Shown here one piece after another: positions 1 through 12,100 of a stretch of 64,000 nucleotides of DNA. The notes under the pieces were generated by a model. The model was not told the origin of the DNA, did no database searches, and was given only the letters and a program-made list of their open reading frames with translations. Source of the DNA: Omphiscola glabra (lineage: Eukaryota; Mollusca; Gastropoda; Lymnaeidae); NCBI GenBank assembly GCA_964017045.1, contig OZ024799.1:29399596-29463595 (forward strand), given 5' to 3'. The translations under genes and the position numbers were made by a program. The stretch's first letter is position 1. The number at the start of each line of letters is the position of its first letter.

Positions 1-559
1 TCAAAACGTCCTTCTCTATGTTTCTTTGTCTTTCTTCAGGGTTTCCCGTACCATGTCCTTACAATCAACTCTAAGACTTAGCTGGCCAGCCCACTGACAC
101 ACGTTTAGATTCTTTATCTACACAATTCTGTCTCTTGTGATTCAATATTCAATCTGTCTACACTTGTATCATAAACCAACTTGATACGCCTTGCCTGAGT
201 GGTTTTATAGCCTTCGAGTTTCTTTGTCAAACTTTGGGCTACATTTCAAGTAGCATGTAAATCAACTGTCACACTTTTCAACCAGCTTTTTTTGTTCAAA
301 AATACAACCGCTGTCGTATTTTGAATGGGGTTTTGCACCGGAGGGAGAAGAACGGTGTAAGCGTGTTTTAATGTGTCCAAGTCGTATGTGTTGCTAATGT
401 GCTAAAATCGTTTCACTAGTTAGGCAAGAAAAGAATGAAATCTTCATTTTCAACAAACGAGGTTGTGTTAATAATAATACATTTGTTTGAGATGTATGAA
501 AGAACATCCATGTGAAATCAGGGTAGTGTGTAACACGTGGTTAAAGCTTCGAGTGTATC
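1..559. other. non-coding, no gene seen
   Basis: I see no exon-like reading frame with splice sites and no clear repeat structure here. It may be upstream body of the LINE whose tail follows at 560, but the frame cannot be traced back with confidence. Confidence 0.4.
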
Positions 560-806
560 AGCACGTTCGCATTTGCTGGCCCAACCATTTGGAACACCCT
601 CCCTGACGCTCTCAAAAACAGCCAGACGCTGGAGTCCTTCAAAACAAATTTAAAAACTCATCTATTTCGCAAACACCTGCTGGAATGATGATGTCTACCA
701 TCTTTTCCAGCTTGTTATTATCTCCCAGCTTAGTTTTTGTATCGCGCTTCGAGCCTTTGGGGATGAAGCGTGATTTTTCAAATGAACTTTATTATTATTA
801 TTATAT
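560..806 (+). mobile_element. LINE 3' end (reverse transcriptase C-terminus plus tail)
   Basis: The frame 560-688 reads through FAFAGPTIWNTLPDALKNSQ and a following SFKTNLKTHLFRKHLLE-stop. This is the typical end of CR1/L2/Jockey-type non-LTR retrotransposon polymerases (W-N-x-L-P-D-x-L then KTHLF). The stop is followed by a roughly 100-nt 3' UTR and a short (TTA)n tail near 788-806, as expected for target-primed insertion. Only the C-terminus is present, so it is a 5'-truncated dead copy. The exact clade is not resolved. Confidence 0.72.
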
Positions 807-2215
807 TGTTTTCCCTTTCCACGCTTTTAGCTTCAAGCACCAAACATTAATTGTTTTCAATGGTCTAATCAGAATTCATTAAACATGCATCTGCTAATCT
901 AATATATCTTTATATGATATATTATAAATATGATACGTCCATCTCTGATTCCATAACATTGTATAAAATCAAGTAATGGCATTGAGGGAAAACATATTTA
1001 TGTAATAAATATAACACTGGAACATATTGCCAGGTGATTTGACCAGTATCATTCTAGAAAGGAATGGCTGTCATAATGAAATGAACCATATATTATGTAT
1101 ACAATTAGGTATGTCATGCATTAAGTTTTGTGACCTGCTGGTGCATATATTTCTTTAAAGGGCTATTTAATTTATTCTTCATTCAAACAGATCTTGATAC
1201 GCACCATTTATTTGAACATGATAATTTCACTCCGCGAGTTATATACACTTGTCTTTGAATTCTTACTATTCAGATGTTTAAATTGCTAGTTTTCACATTT
1301 CATCATCCCTGTTTGTTGTTGTTCTTTGTATGAGAAATAACATAAGAATTTCAAAAGTAAGGCGTTAGTAAAAGGGTTATATTAATAGATTTTAAAAAAA
1401 TTAGATTTAAAATATTGAATGAATTTGCTATCTGAGATAGAAGATAGACAGTTCCATATTGGAATTTAACAATATTGTTGAAAGCATTCCCAAACCACCC
1501 TAACCCCTCTTTAATTAAAATCCTGTAAATCAGGTTGCAATTGAAGTGGATATTTTGCGTGTTAGCTTTTAATTAATCAACCAGTTACGTTTGTATGCAT
1601 AGGATCCATTGCATTTCAGTTATGGCTTTCTATTGGGTGGTGAATCTATGCTCATATAGGAAATATGAGAATAACAGAAGGCATGGAAGTGATTCATAAT
1701 TATATACTTTAAAAACAATAACTTTGCCTGCTAAGGTGCGTTATTCGATTATTTGAAATACGACATTCTCCAAACCTCAACTTTTCCCCTAAAAGAATTG
1801 GCATCAAGTTTTCAAGTTAAATATTTTTATTCGTTTTCGTTATTATTATTTTTTGCATAATTCAATGTCATATGTCCAGAACAGAAGGGGAATCAATAGA
1901 AAGAAATCCCCCGCTGAATCAAAATCTTTGTGCGCCAATCTGTTATGTACACAGAGCGGGTTACGTCGCTGGCTGTTTGTGAACAATGGGAAAAAGTGAT
2001 TTGTAAGATTAATCTGTCGGGACTACAGTGGGGAATCATAGGATTACAGCTGTGTAGTGCGAGCCATTTATTGATCTCTAAACAGTTTGGGGAGCCTATG
2101 CTGAACCGTATGTGGTTTGTATCATGTGTGAAAGATCGACAGAGGTGAAGAACTTTCACTTCGTCTTTGTTTCTTTTTCTCAAATTTTTGTCTATTATAG
2201 AATTTTTGTCTATTA
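807..2215. other. AT-rich non-coding region
   Basis: No gene, exon or ordered repeat was recognised. Open frames here are short, overlap on both strands and lack family resemblance. Confidence 0.4.
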
Positions 2216-2221
2216 TACATT

Positions 2222-2415
2222 AATTAGACACAACAATTTGTGTAAATAAAGCAATATACGTTCAGCTTTAATGATGAGTATACAAAAGACTAATGCCTTC
2301 ATCAGTATAAAAAACAAAACATTTATTGTTCTATTTACACAAATTGTTTGTGACTAATAATAATTAATCTACTTTAAAGCTTAATCGCAGTCCAACACTC
2401 TTATAATTGTTTATT
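2222..2415. mobile_element. head-to-head pair of a dispersed repeat (Penelope-like terminus?)
   Basis: Two copies of one repeat face each other. The minus-strand copy (about 2310 down to 2222) contains CTGATGAAGGCATT, then a tract reading TTTATTTACACAAATTGT. The plus-strand copy (about 2320-2415) contains the same TTTACACAAATTGTTTGTG tract followed by TTAATCTAC and TTAATCGCAGTCCAACAC. A third copy lies at 16583-16712. A CTGATGAAGGC...GCCGAAACG signature is common at the ends of Penelope-like retroelements and resembles a hammerhead ribozyme core. That assignment is inference. Confidence 0.4.
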
Positions 2416-2479
2416 ATAGCGTGATACAAGAACAAATTATCTGACAAATGGGGTACATAAGTCAATGGTACGGCTGGTC

Positions 2480-2575
2480 GTGGCCCGATTAAAGGGGGGC
2501 TCGGCCCAATTAGGGGGGCTCGGCCCGATTACGGGGGGGGGGGGACTCGGCCCAATTACGGGGGGCTCTTGTTGG
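2480..2575 (+). repeat. G-rich degenerate tandem repeat
   Basis: Four imperfect units of about 25-30 bp read GGCTCGGCCCRATTA followed by a run of 4-13 G. The spaced G runs could form a G-quadruplex. No coding frame is associated. Confidence 0.65.
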
Positions 2576-5500
2576 ACGTACAGATGTCAGCAAAATGTAG
2601 GAACATGTGTCCAATCAAATTGAAAAGGAACAGAGCTGTATTGTGTGCGCACCTGTCGATTGTTTCCATTCAATTCTAAGCCATGACAGTTTTGTAATAA
2701 CACGATTTTTAGTCTACCTCTAATATCATTGTATTGTTATCGTGTTTCTCTTTAATTATCAATTCTTCACATATAGATCATACTCACAAAGGTTTGGGTT
2801 AGCAGAATGGGGAGGGATGGCGGGAATGATTCATTCATTTCTCACCACTTTGCTCTTGACATTTTGACTATAGCAGTTTTACGACATAGGTTGATGTTCA
2901 TTTTGGACGCAATGATCTTGTTATTTATGAACTTATTTCCTCTGTAGTTATATAAACGGATTCTATGATTCTCGAAGGCCTAAACGTATTGTTAGTCACA
3001 GCCTTGACATTTATCACAAGATACATGAAAACTCTTTATATTGTTTCAATCCCAATTAAAGACATATCTAATTGCCAGTGGTTCCCCCTCCCACTAAAAT
3101 TGTTTTAGGGACTATAAAATAACGCAACATAATTTTTGGTCTGTAAAATAATATTTTAAAATCCCAAAACACGGATTTGTTGTTAGCATCATTGTCAGTG
3201 GTTCTAGTCCCAGCATAACGAGATATCATGTGTTTCTGCCTAAGCAAAGGGTGAACTGCCGGATTTGTTCGATAAGCCAAATGTTAATCTTGGCAAACTA
3301 CGAGTTTCGGCCTGAGGCAAGATGGAGGCTTTAGCCCCCACCCTTCATTCATCTCGAATATTCTATCTTGTTTTTATTATTTTTGTTATTAAGAAAAAAA
3401 AATTGTTGTAACATTCAAAGTCTTAAGCGGTTTGGATCGTTTGCGACAATCTTGCATTTGACCCCACAGTTACGTATAAAGAGTAGGTTTTGTTATTTCC
3501 CGGGATTTTGCTTATCCCGTGCAGACGGGATAAAATTAATTTCATAAAAAATATATTGTAAACTGAATTGAACTAGAAGAGAGTTTATTCTTATAGTTGT
3601 TTAATTGTCATTGTCTATAAATGAATGAAAAACAATGTTAAGGTTAGTTGAGAGGTTTGTCACTTGTAATTATTTGCTTCATCTTCCACGACTTATCCCT
3701 AGTAATAAATAACTAGCTAATGATGATATGCTTGTTGAGCAAAAGTTGGATATAACGGACTGTAGAAAAGTATCTCAACATTTTTCAGTTTATAAATTTT
3801 GTATAGGTCGCTAATTCTACTTTCGAATCTGTCACTAAATATTTACTATAACATGTTTTTAACTACTTGTAACAAATGGTTCGTTTCGAATAAAAACAAC
3901 TAAAACAATTAGAAATGTATCTATATGTATTTATATATTTTACTATGTTGATTTGGGAAATACATTTTAAAAAGCTACGTACAGTTGAGAACCCGTATAC
4001 TAAAGCCACAGATCAAGTAATTCAGCGCAGTTTACTAGATTTGACAGTTCTTTGCTTATGACAATTTGTGATAATATATATCTTGCTCAAATAGAACAAA
4101 AACAAATCAAGAACATTGTATTCTAAAAGTGTGCAAACGAGATTTCCCGTGAAGTCTTTTAGTTTACTCAAAATCGCGAGGAATCCCAGGAGAGAAATCC
4201 TAATATAGAGGTAGAGAGGGGATGGAGATAGCACTACAAAGTTTTAGAGCAGAGAAGACTAGGAAGGGCACGGGCGAAATGGATGGACCAAACAGGATTT
4301 GATGACATAAGCTGTTGTTGTAGGAAAGTGGATTGATAGAGCAGGAATGGTGGTCTCTATTTATTTAATTAAGCTCCCAGTGGACATAGCGAGAATGCTT
4401 TGTTTTTATCGTGTCGTGTCGCACTCTGGAGTGGAGGCTACATGTCAGTCTAATCACAGCTCTCGGCAACACATAATTACGGGAAAGTGGTCAAAATAAA
4501 GTTTTGTTTTATGTCAGCTTAACCTTAAACATGTTTAAACTTAAAATGAAACAGCCAATTATGATTCTCACAAACTTCTAACCTTTCTAAAAGAGAACTC
4601 GGGCCGATTGTATCACAATGTCTTATTTACAGCTCACCACCGCCACAACGCTGCAACCTTATAACTAAACGGCTCATTGATATGTGTTGACTTTTTAAAC
4701 CTGAGCTAAAACAGAAATGTCTGGCTCCGATTACCTTGTCCGTCACAACATAATCACGTGTTCGAGATACACAGGTGATAAATAAGTGGCGGTGGCTTGA
4801 GTTGTAGTTTGTTTTAGTTAACCCCCTTCCTTTTTCAAATTAGACGTGCTTGCCTGCAGGTCATCTGTGACCTCAGTAGGCTCCCCCTCCCCCACCGCCA
4901 ATACGCACACACGAAACGCCATTATGTCGAAATAAAGCATTTCAAACAATACGACGAAGCTAATTATTTTTGACTCTTTAAGGCTCTACAATTTTAGCAA
5001 TTGCATTAATGACAAATCTGTATGTCCTAGACTACCGCGGCTACGGAAGGAAAAGATCCCATAAAAAATAAATATATTCCATTTAAACAATGTGTCCCTG
5101 CATGTGGCTCATAAAACATTCTCTTAGTCTTAACAGATAGAATATATGAACAATGGATCCTCACTGAAAGTTTGCTGATGCTGACTCCAGTCATCTATTA
5201 CAGGTTTTTTTTCACTCTGTTGCGACTTTTTTTTGAGAATTTATGTACAATGACATTGGTCAACTATTACAAAGTAATTAGTAATACTAATTTTCCTTAA
5301 TGTTATCACCGACGAGTTATTACTTTAATGTTATAATATTAGTGTCTAAGATATTCCCTGGATTAAAGCTATTAAAAAAATTCCTTATGATTCGGACACG
5401 ATTCTAAGACCGTCACGTGACTTTGTCACAGGAAACGTCTAATACTGCGTTGGGGGTTGGGGGGGGGGGGAATTGAAATCTGTATAATTGCCTCTGCCCG

Positions 5501-7324
5501 CAAATGGTGTGTAGGGCATTATGTCCGACATATGGCATCACTTTGTTTTTGTTGATAAAAAAAAGGTAAACCAAGTGACATTATCCAGCAAAGTGAAGAT
5601 GCCATCATCTCAGATTTGGGCGCAATTCATTGACTCTACGACCCATAATCTAATCAACACTGTGTGGAATATTTGTACTCTAAACCAGTGCTCCATCGAA
5701 TAACATGATTATTACCTTAAAATATAAATAAATGAAATCTCCAACAACATAAAATACTGCAAACACTTATACTTTCACTATAGTACAGATGGTATCATTG
5801 ATATCACATGCATTGTATAAGATGAAGTGAGCTGTACATGAAAGTAGTTTAGGGTGAAATGTTCTGTCAGACAGAAACTGGACGGAAATCCCCGAGATGT
5901 TTTCCTGCGCGTCACAGATTTGTTTAAACTTCCTCTCTTACTTTAAGCTAGCGGTTTTTAGTGCAGTCACAATTGTTTATTCTCTTTTGGGGTCGAGCCT
6001 AACCTCTTATGATTATGACCCCGGGCAACAACTCATCATATATTAATAGAAATATTTTGATTCAATTTTCCTCCGCACTTTGAAGTAGAATTGGAGGATT
6101 TGTCGACCCACTCGTTTTTAAGCCGATTTATTAAAGTGTATGGGCGTGTGTGTGGGGTGGGGGGGGGGTCTGTAGCGCACATGGTTTTCTTTGATCTCAC
6201 ATCTCCAAATAAAAAACTAGCTAAAATTAACAAAGACTAAACCTTCAATTTTTACATATGTTAACCATGGCCTCGGAGTTGGAACTTTTGGTTTTCATTT
6301 TGTGCATGCGTGGTATTCGGAAAACATGCTCTGATTCATTCTTTAAATAATTGTGCTGCCTTACCCCAATTGCTGTTATTGGCATTGGTAGCTGTGCCTT
6401 AAAGTTCAATGAGCTCCACCCCACACACAAGCCAACTTTTCAACGGCTACTTTTTTCGATATTCTTTGTAGACGTCCAATTTGGTAGAGTTTTCTCGTGC
6501 GTGGAACTCTCCTTTTATTAACATATAAGAACTCTCAACTATTTATGACTATAAGAAGCTATTTAATTACTGTTATTAAACTAGGAAGGTCAAGGTGGGG
6601 AGTGAGGTTACTTTAAAATAATTTTGACAGAAAACCCCATACATATTCATTCTTGGCCTTGTCCAGTTTCTATTTACATCGCGGTTCTTTCGTTTTTTGG
6701 TAGGGGAATTGGTAGGGGGGCAGTATTGGTACTGGAAACGGAAAGTGAATAATGGAAAGGATTGAGTGTTCCGAAAGCATTTCTGTCAATAAATCTTGGC
6801 CTTAAAAAATAATGTACACTTTCTCTTGAAATTCATATGGTCACACGGTAGTATAAACAGTAACTAAGGGTATGAAATTCCCTCGCGAGAGTGGTTAGAA
6901 ACACTGAGTTGTGTCAGTTGTTTTGCACATGAGGTGTATATAGGACGAACTGTCAGCAGTAGTATCTTTGGTCGTACGGCATTTCTGTTCAGTTAGTGGT
7001 TTGTGAATGTTTTATTAATTTAAGCAAAAATTAATTTATGAAAGATACTCTATGATTATTTACTATGTGCATTCTTGTTTTTCACCGTGACCCATTGCTG
7101 TTGGCATGAAGAGATCTCAATAATTTAATAGTTTAAATTTATTAAAATTAAGTATGATGAGGTAATTAAAGAGTTCGATAGCAGCTGAAAGAATCCCCAT
7201 ATTCCTTACCAATATATTGCTATGTTTAGATTGTAGTCTTAAGCAATTTGTATTAATTTGTAGTCAATCCAGACAGACCGACTAGCAGACCAGTATTCAT
7301 CTTTCTCTCTACATATATATTTAT
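2576..7324. other. non-coding region, no gene recognised
   Basis: Long AT-rich stretch with scattered short G runs (about 5451-5471 and 6154-6169). I found no exon with convincing splice sites or family resemblance, and no transposon ends. Confidence 0.35.
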
Positions 7325-7489
7325 CCCCTTTTTCCCCACTCTATCCCCCCTCTATCCCCCTCCATCTCTATCTCTCCCTCTTTCTCTTCTCCCTCTCTCT
7401 CTCTTCTCCCTCTTTCTCTCTTATTCCTCTCTCTCTCTTCTCCCCTCTCTCTCTTCTCACTCTCTCTCCGTTTCTCCTCCCTCTCTCTG
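7325..7489 (+). repeat. CT-rich microsatellite
   Basis: A polypyrimidine tract made of CTCTCT, CCCTCT and TTCTCC blocks, with almost no purines over about 165 bp. Confidence 0.8.
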
Positions 7490-8093
7490 TAAGAACCTTA
7501 GGACGTGTTCAATCGAGTCTAGTCTAAGTGAAATGTTGGGGTTAGCTGTACAAGGGACTGACATGATAACGTTGCACAATTTATTTCGTACTTTCGAAAC
7601 AAGATGAACCAGGCAGGAAGGCACGACCGTTATTTCATACTGCGATGCTTTACCACTTCCTCCTGCTAAATAATTCCTTTAAAAAAAATGAACTACAAAA
7701 ATCCGATGCTAAACTGATTATAATTGTAAATATAGAAGCTGGCCGTCCTTTTGTTCTAACGACATTTTTGCACTCACCTTCTTATTAGGAACAAATTAAA
7801 GACAAAGACCATCTCTGCCTGGCTAAATGACTTGCCCATTATTAAGTTTACAGTTTGGTTGGTTTTAAAGCCGCAACTTTCCATTGATCTTACATCATAA
7901 AAGCCCACCCAACAACCTTTGACAGATGACGGGGTGCACATGCTTTTTGAAAGGAAAAATCAGATATTATTTAACATTTATTGCCCGGACTTAAGTTCAA
8001 ATAAAACATATAATGAACGATGTCACCAGTGTACACACACACCCTTTTCCCCATTCCCATGAAAAAAGAAAAGAAAAACAGTGTTCCATTTTT

Positions 8094-8790
8094 GATGGAT
8101 AGTGAGATATTTTATGACTATGGATAGTGAGAGAGTTTATGTCTATGGATAGTGAGAGAGTTTATGACTATGGATAGTGAGAGAGTTTATGACTATGGAT
8201 AGTAAGAGAGTTTATGACTATGGATAGTGAGAGAGTTTATGACTATGGATAGTGAGAGAGTTTATGACTATGGATAGTGAGAGAGTTTATGTCTATGGAT
8301 AATGAGAGAGTTTATGACTATGGATAGTGAGAGAGTTTATGACTATGGATAGTGAGAGAGTTTATGACTATGGATAGTGAGAGAGTTTATGTCTATGGAT
8401 AGTGAGAGAGTTTATGTCTATGGATAGTGAGAGAGTTTATGACTATGGATAGTGAGAGAGTTTATGTCTATGGATAGTGAGAGAGTTTATGACTATGGAT
8501 AGTGAGAGAGTTTATGTCTATGGATAGTGAGAGAGTTTATGTCTATGGATAGTGAGAGAGTTTATGTCTATGGATAGTGAGAGAGTTTATGACTATGGAT
8601 AGTGAGATATTTTATGACTATGGATAGTGAGAGTTTATGACTATGGATAGTGAGAGAGTTTATGACTATGGATAGTGAGAGAGTTTATGACTATGGATAG
8701 TGAGAGGGTTTATCTCTATGGATAGTGAGAGAGTTTATGTCTATGGATAGTGAGAGTTTATGACTATGGATAGTGAGAGTTTATGACTAT
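8094..8790 (+). repeat. 25-bp minisatellite
   Basis: About 28 tandem copies of a 25-bp unit (TATGGATAGTGAGAGAGTTT plus ATGWC). Variants include GAGATA for GAGAGAG and a few 2-bp deletions in the right half. The array ends about 370 bp before the candidate first exon of the FAM107 gene. The unit length is not a multiple of 3 and no protein is encoded. Confidence 0.95.
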
Positions 8791-8893
8791 ATTGCGACTC
8801 TGCTCTGTATGATTCTGACGATGGCGACTCCCAAGCAATATTTTAACAGCTGTGATTCACCAACTCAACTTTACTTTTTTCTCTCGTCTCCAG

Positions 8894-9159
8894 GAAAACA
8901 GTGTTGGAAGACAAATATGGACTTTAGAACAGTGCTCATTTGAAACTTGATTTCCAACAAAGAATACCTGTTCTGCGTCTAAGAGCAACAAACATGGCCG
9001 GCCTTTCAGCCACGAGACGTAACGGATAAGGGCAAAGCTAGAGTCACTATTTCATTTCTGGTTGGAGTCACACAAGGGGGCTTATTCTTTCCATAACCGT
9101 CCGTTGACTTACAAAACCTATATTTGGTTGTTGCTGTTTCTTACACGTCAGTGACAGCC
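8894..9159 (+). promoter_or_regulatory. probable 5' UTR/upstream region of FAM107 exon 1a
   Basis: This lies between a possible acceptor (CGTCTCCAG at about 8893) and the ATG at 9160. It is less AT-rich than its surroundings. An in-frame TAA at 9094 lies upstream of the ATG, so translation would begin at 9160. No clear TATA box is seen. Confidence 0.3.
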
Positions 9160-9199
9160 ATGCAACGGGGAGCTGCTGTCCAGGGTGTTAATGCTCACG
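9160..9199 (+). CDS. FAM107: FAM107 alternative first coding exon 1a
   Basis: ATG in good context (CAGCCATGC) encodes MQRGAAVQGVNAH and ends on one extra G before a consensus donor GTAAGT. The G completes a GAA codon with the AA of the acceptor at 25080, giving HEDLYTNF. The phase is the same as for exon 1b. The implied intron is about 15.9 kb and full of tandem repeats. Too short to stand alone as an open frame; supported by start, donor and phase only. Confidence 0.45.
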
Positions 9200-12100
9200 G
9201 TAAGTAGCTGTTGACGTGTGTCGGGGGACTGGAGCTTGTCGACCTCACAGGGCCCTGCTCCCAGGGACATTCGCAGTGTAGCTGGTGCCAGAATTCACGG
9301 GTGGGCTGTAGAGTATTTACATAAGTCCAAAACTCAACACTAAATCTTAATAACGGGTAAAAAGAAGCTAGGCTAGTGTATGATTGGTCAAGATTAGATA
9401 TGTGCTTACATAGGGAGTGATGCTAGAGGTCTATTGTTGACTGGAATTTTAATAATTTTCAAATGCTCTTACTCTTAGCAGACTTCTGACTTGTGAGTCA
9501 AATCTATGGAGTTAGGAGTCACCATTTCAATATTAAACTCTTTAAAGATGTTGTATTTTGCTAATATTATTTGTCGAGTTTCAAAACACAATCAATGGAA
9601 GGCGAAGATTAATCGCCATATTAAAGATAAAGTGATTAATTAACTAAATATTCATGTCTTTCAAATATTTTGCTATGAGAATTCATTGGCTACTTATTTC
9701 ACGTTTATTCGCTTATCTTACTACCCTTTACCCCCTAACCATATAATATATTATATTGCTATATGAGTATATATATATTTTTTTTTCTCCCCCTTAAATT
9801 GTCTAAACCTGATCCAGCCAGAAAATGGGCCATCCATGCCTCGCTTTTATTTGAAATCTCTCTTCTTCGTGGCTATGCCGGTGTATTTGTTTCTGGTTTC
9901 AAATTTGTTGTCCTTTGTGTTAGATTAGTTAGTTAGAGAGTGGATTGTGTTGTTTGATCAATAGGATTGGCTCTTAATAAGCACATGTGACGCTGTAGTT
10001 GGGTGTGAGATGCCACTTATAGGTTTGGCAGACCTCCTTGGCGTAATAAACATGAAGTGGGGGGGGGGGGATAATTTGACAGTAATCGAGGCATTTCTTT
10101 GTTTTAATTGTAAAATTTAAACTAAATAATGAATCGAGATCTTACTCTTGCTCGCTAGGTCTCGTGCAGGCACGCGTTGATGGCATTCGAGGAACATAAA
10201 ATCCTTTGAATTTTTTAATGAGCTAATTTCAAACAACAACATAAATATATGCGTAAGCCCACCGTTTCAATATTGTACAAAGATCTATGGAAAGATAGAA
10301 AGTCCAAGCACAGCTGTGTCCATATTTTACATACTAAAGATCCCTCATTTGTATCACACTATTTTAGGTGTGGCATCTAAATGGATCATGGTATAATAAA
10401 TACAGAGTAAAAAGTCGATGAAACTTGATGAATTAGGAACCATGGATTGGCAGGTTTCCTATGTTCAACTCTAGTGTATTTTGTGGGGTTTTAAATATGG
10501 GATATTTTATGTGGAAGGCGGAAGCATTTAGCAATGAGTGACCTTCACAGCATGTTTATCTCCCAGGTCGTTGTCCTTGTCACATTTCACGACGACAATA
10601 GAGATAATGTATATGCAACATTTCACTTCTATCTTTTAATAATCTCTTCTTCATGTGGGTGAGATATAATCACCGTGAGGATGACTGGACATTGGAGCCG
10701 TTTTTCAAAAAAATATTTTAATTTATACTGAATTTTTCAATGAGCAATCTTTTAATCTCTTGGTAAGACAGCAATAACTGACGCTACTACATTTATGTAC
10801 ACAGAACTCATATCGAGTATAACTAGATCAGTTTTTTCTTTTCATCCGATTAAGTCCCAGTTTTTTCCAGCCATAAAATGTGATTTAGATGTGTTTGGAG
10901 CAAATAGTTCATCTAAATAATGATAATTCCCTTTTAGCCACTTGGGCGCATCTATGTCATACTATGGGATAAACGAAGTTCAACTCATACTTGAAGATAC
11001 AGAAATAAGTCCAGACTCAGCAATTATGATTAATGTTCTTGTATGACTGCTACTGCCAATATGAATGATGTTACTAGATTTGATTTTTATAAACAATTAC
11101 ACTTTTATTGTCGATTGTTTCTCGATATCTCAAATGTCTGAACAAAACAGCTGTCATTTTATGAGTTATCTTCAATCTTTTCCTGAAGCATTTTGTTAAA
11201 GAAGCAAAGTTCTAGATGAGAATCCAAGATGTTGGTTCATATTAGTTTGAAGTGTAACCCTACTCTCCAGTTGGTTCATATTAGTTTGAAGTGTAACCCT
11301 ACTCTCCAGTTGTTCATATTAGTTTGAAGTGTAACCCTACTCTCCAGTTGTTCATATTAGTTTGAAGTGTAACCCTACTCTCCAGTTAGAAGTGTAACCC
11401 TACTCTCCAGTTAGAAGTGTAACCCTACTCTCAGTTAGAAGTGTAACCCTACTCTCCAGTATTCGATAGTTTCCCTGAGTAAAACAAAATATCATCAAAC
11501 TACGTTATTGGTAGTTTTTTTGTTTGAAATCGTTCTAAAAGCTTACCCAGGTTGTTGTTGGTTTGCAACCGCGGAATTTTGGAGATACTCGTTTAGGTGA
11601 CCGCTTCTCAAACCTTGGTATAATATGTACCACTAGTCAAATGTTACGCTATTCCAGTAGGTGCGCAGAGATGTAACAAAACGAAACATACGCTCTCCGG
11701 TGCATTACAAAGTCTTAATAATAAAACCAGAATACAAGGATGCACTGTGTATTTAAGTAGTGCACCATTTTAACACATGAGAAACACCGCCTTGGGTTAT
11801 GGGAAAAAAACCACACACACAGTCCAAAGCCCCTGTGTTGAATCACATTGAGAGAATTCTTCCTGTGTCTTTTGTTTATTCTTCGTTTGCGTGTCGGACC
11901 CCATTGTTGGCTTGATAAATGCTCTCCCCAAACTGTCAATGTACCTGTCACTGGATGAAGCTGTCGTATCTTTGTAACATCACCAACAAAGTCCTCATTG
12001 GCCCTGTTTTTAAAGTCGATGTTAGATTCAAATATTAATAGGGCCAGTTTTATTGTCATGCTTGGCCAATTCGTTAATATACTGAGCTGGTGGGCGTGTC

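Noticed and set aside
11715..12059. 114-aa open frame on the minus strand
   Set aside because: No family resemblance, no splice context and it contains a likely low-information C-terminus; composition alone does not support a gene.
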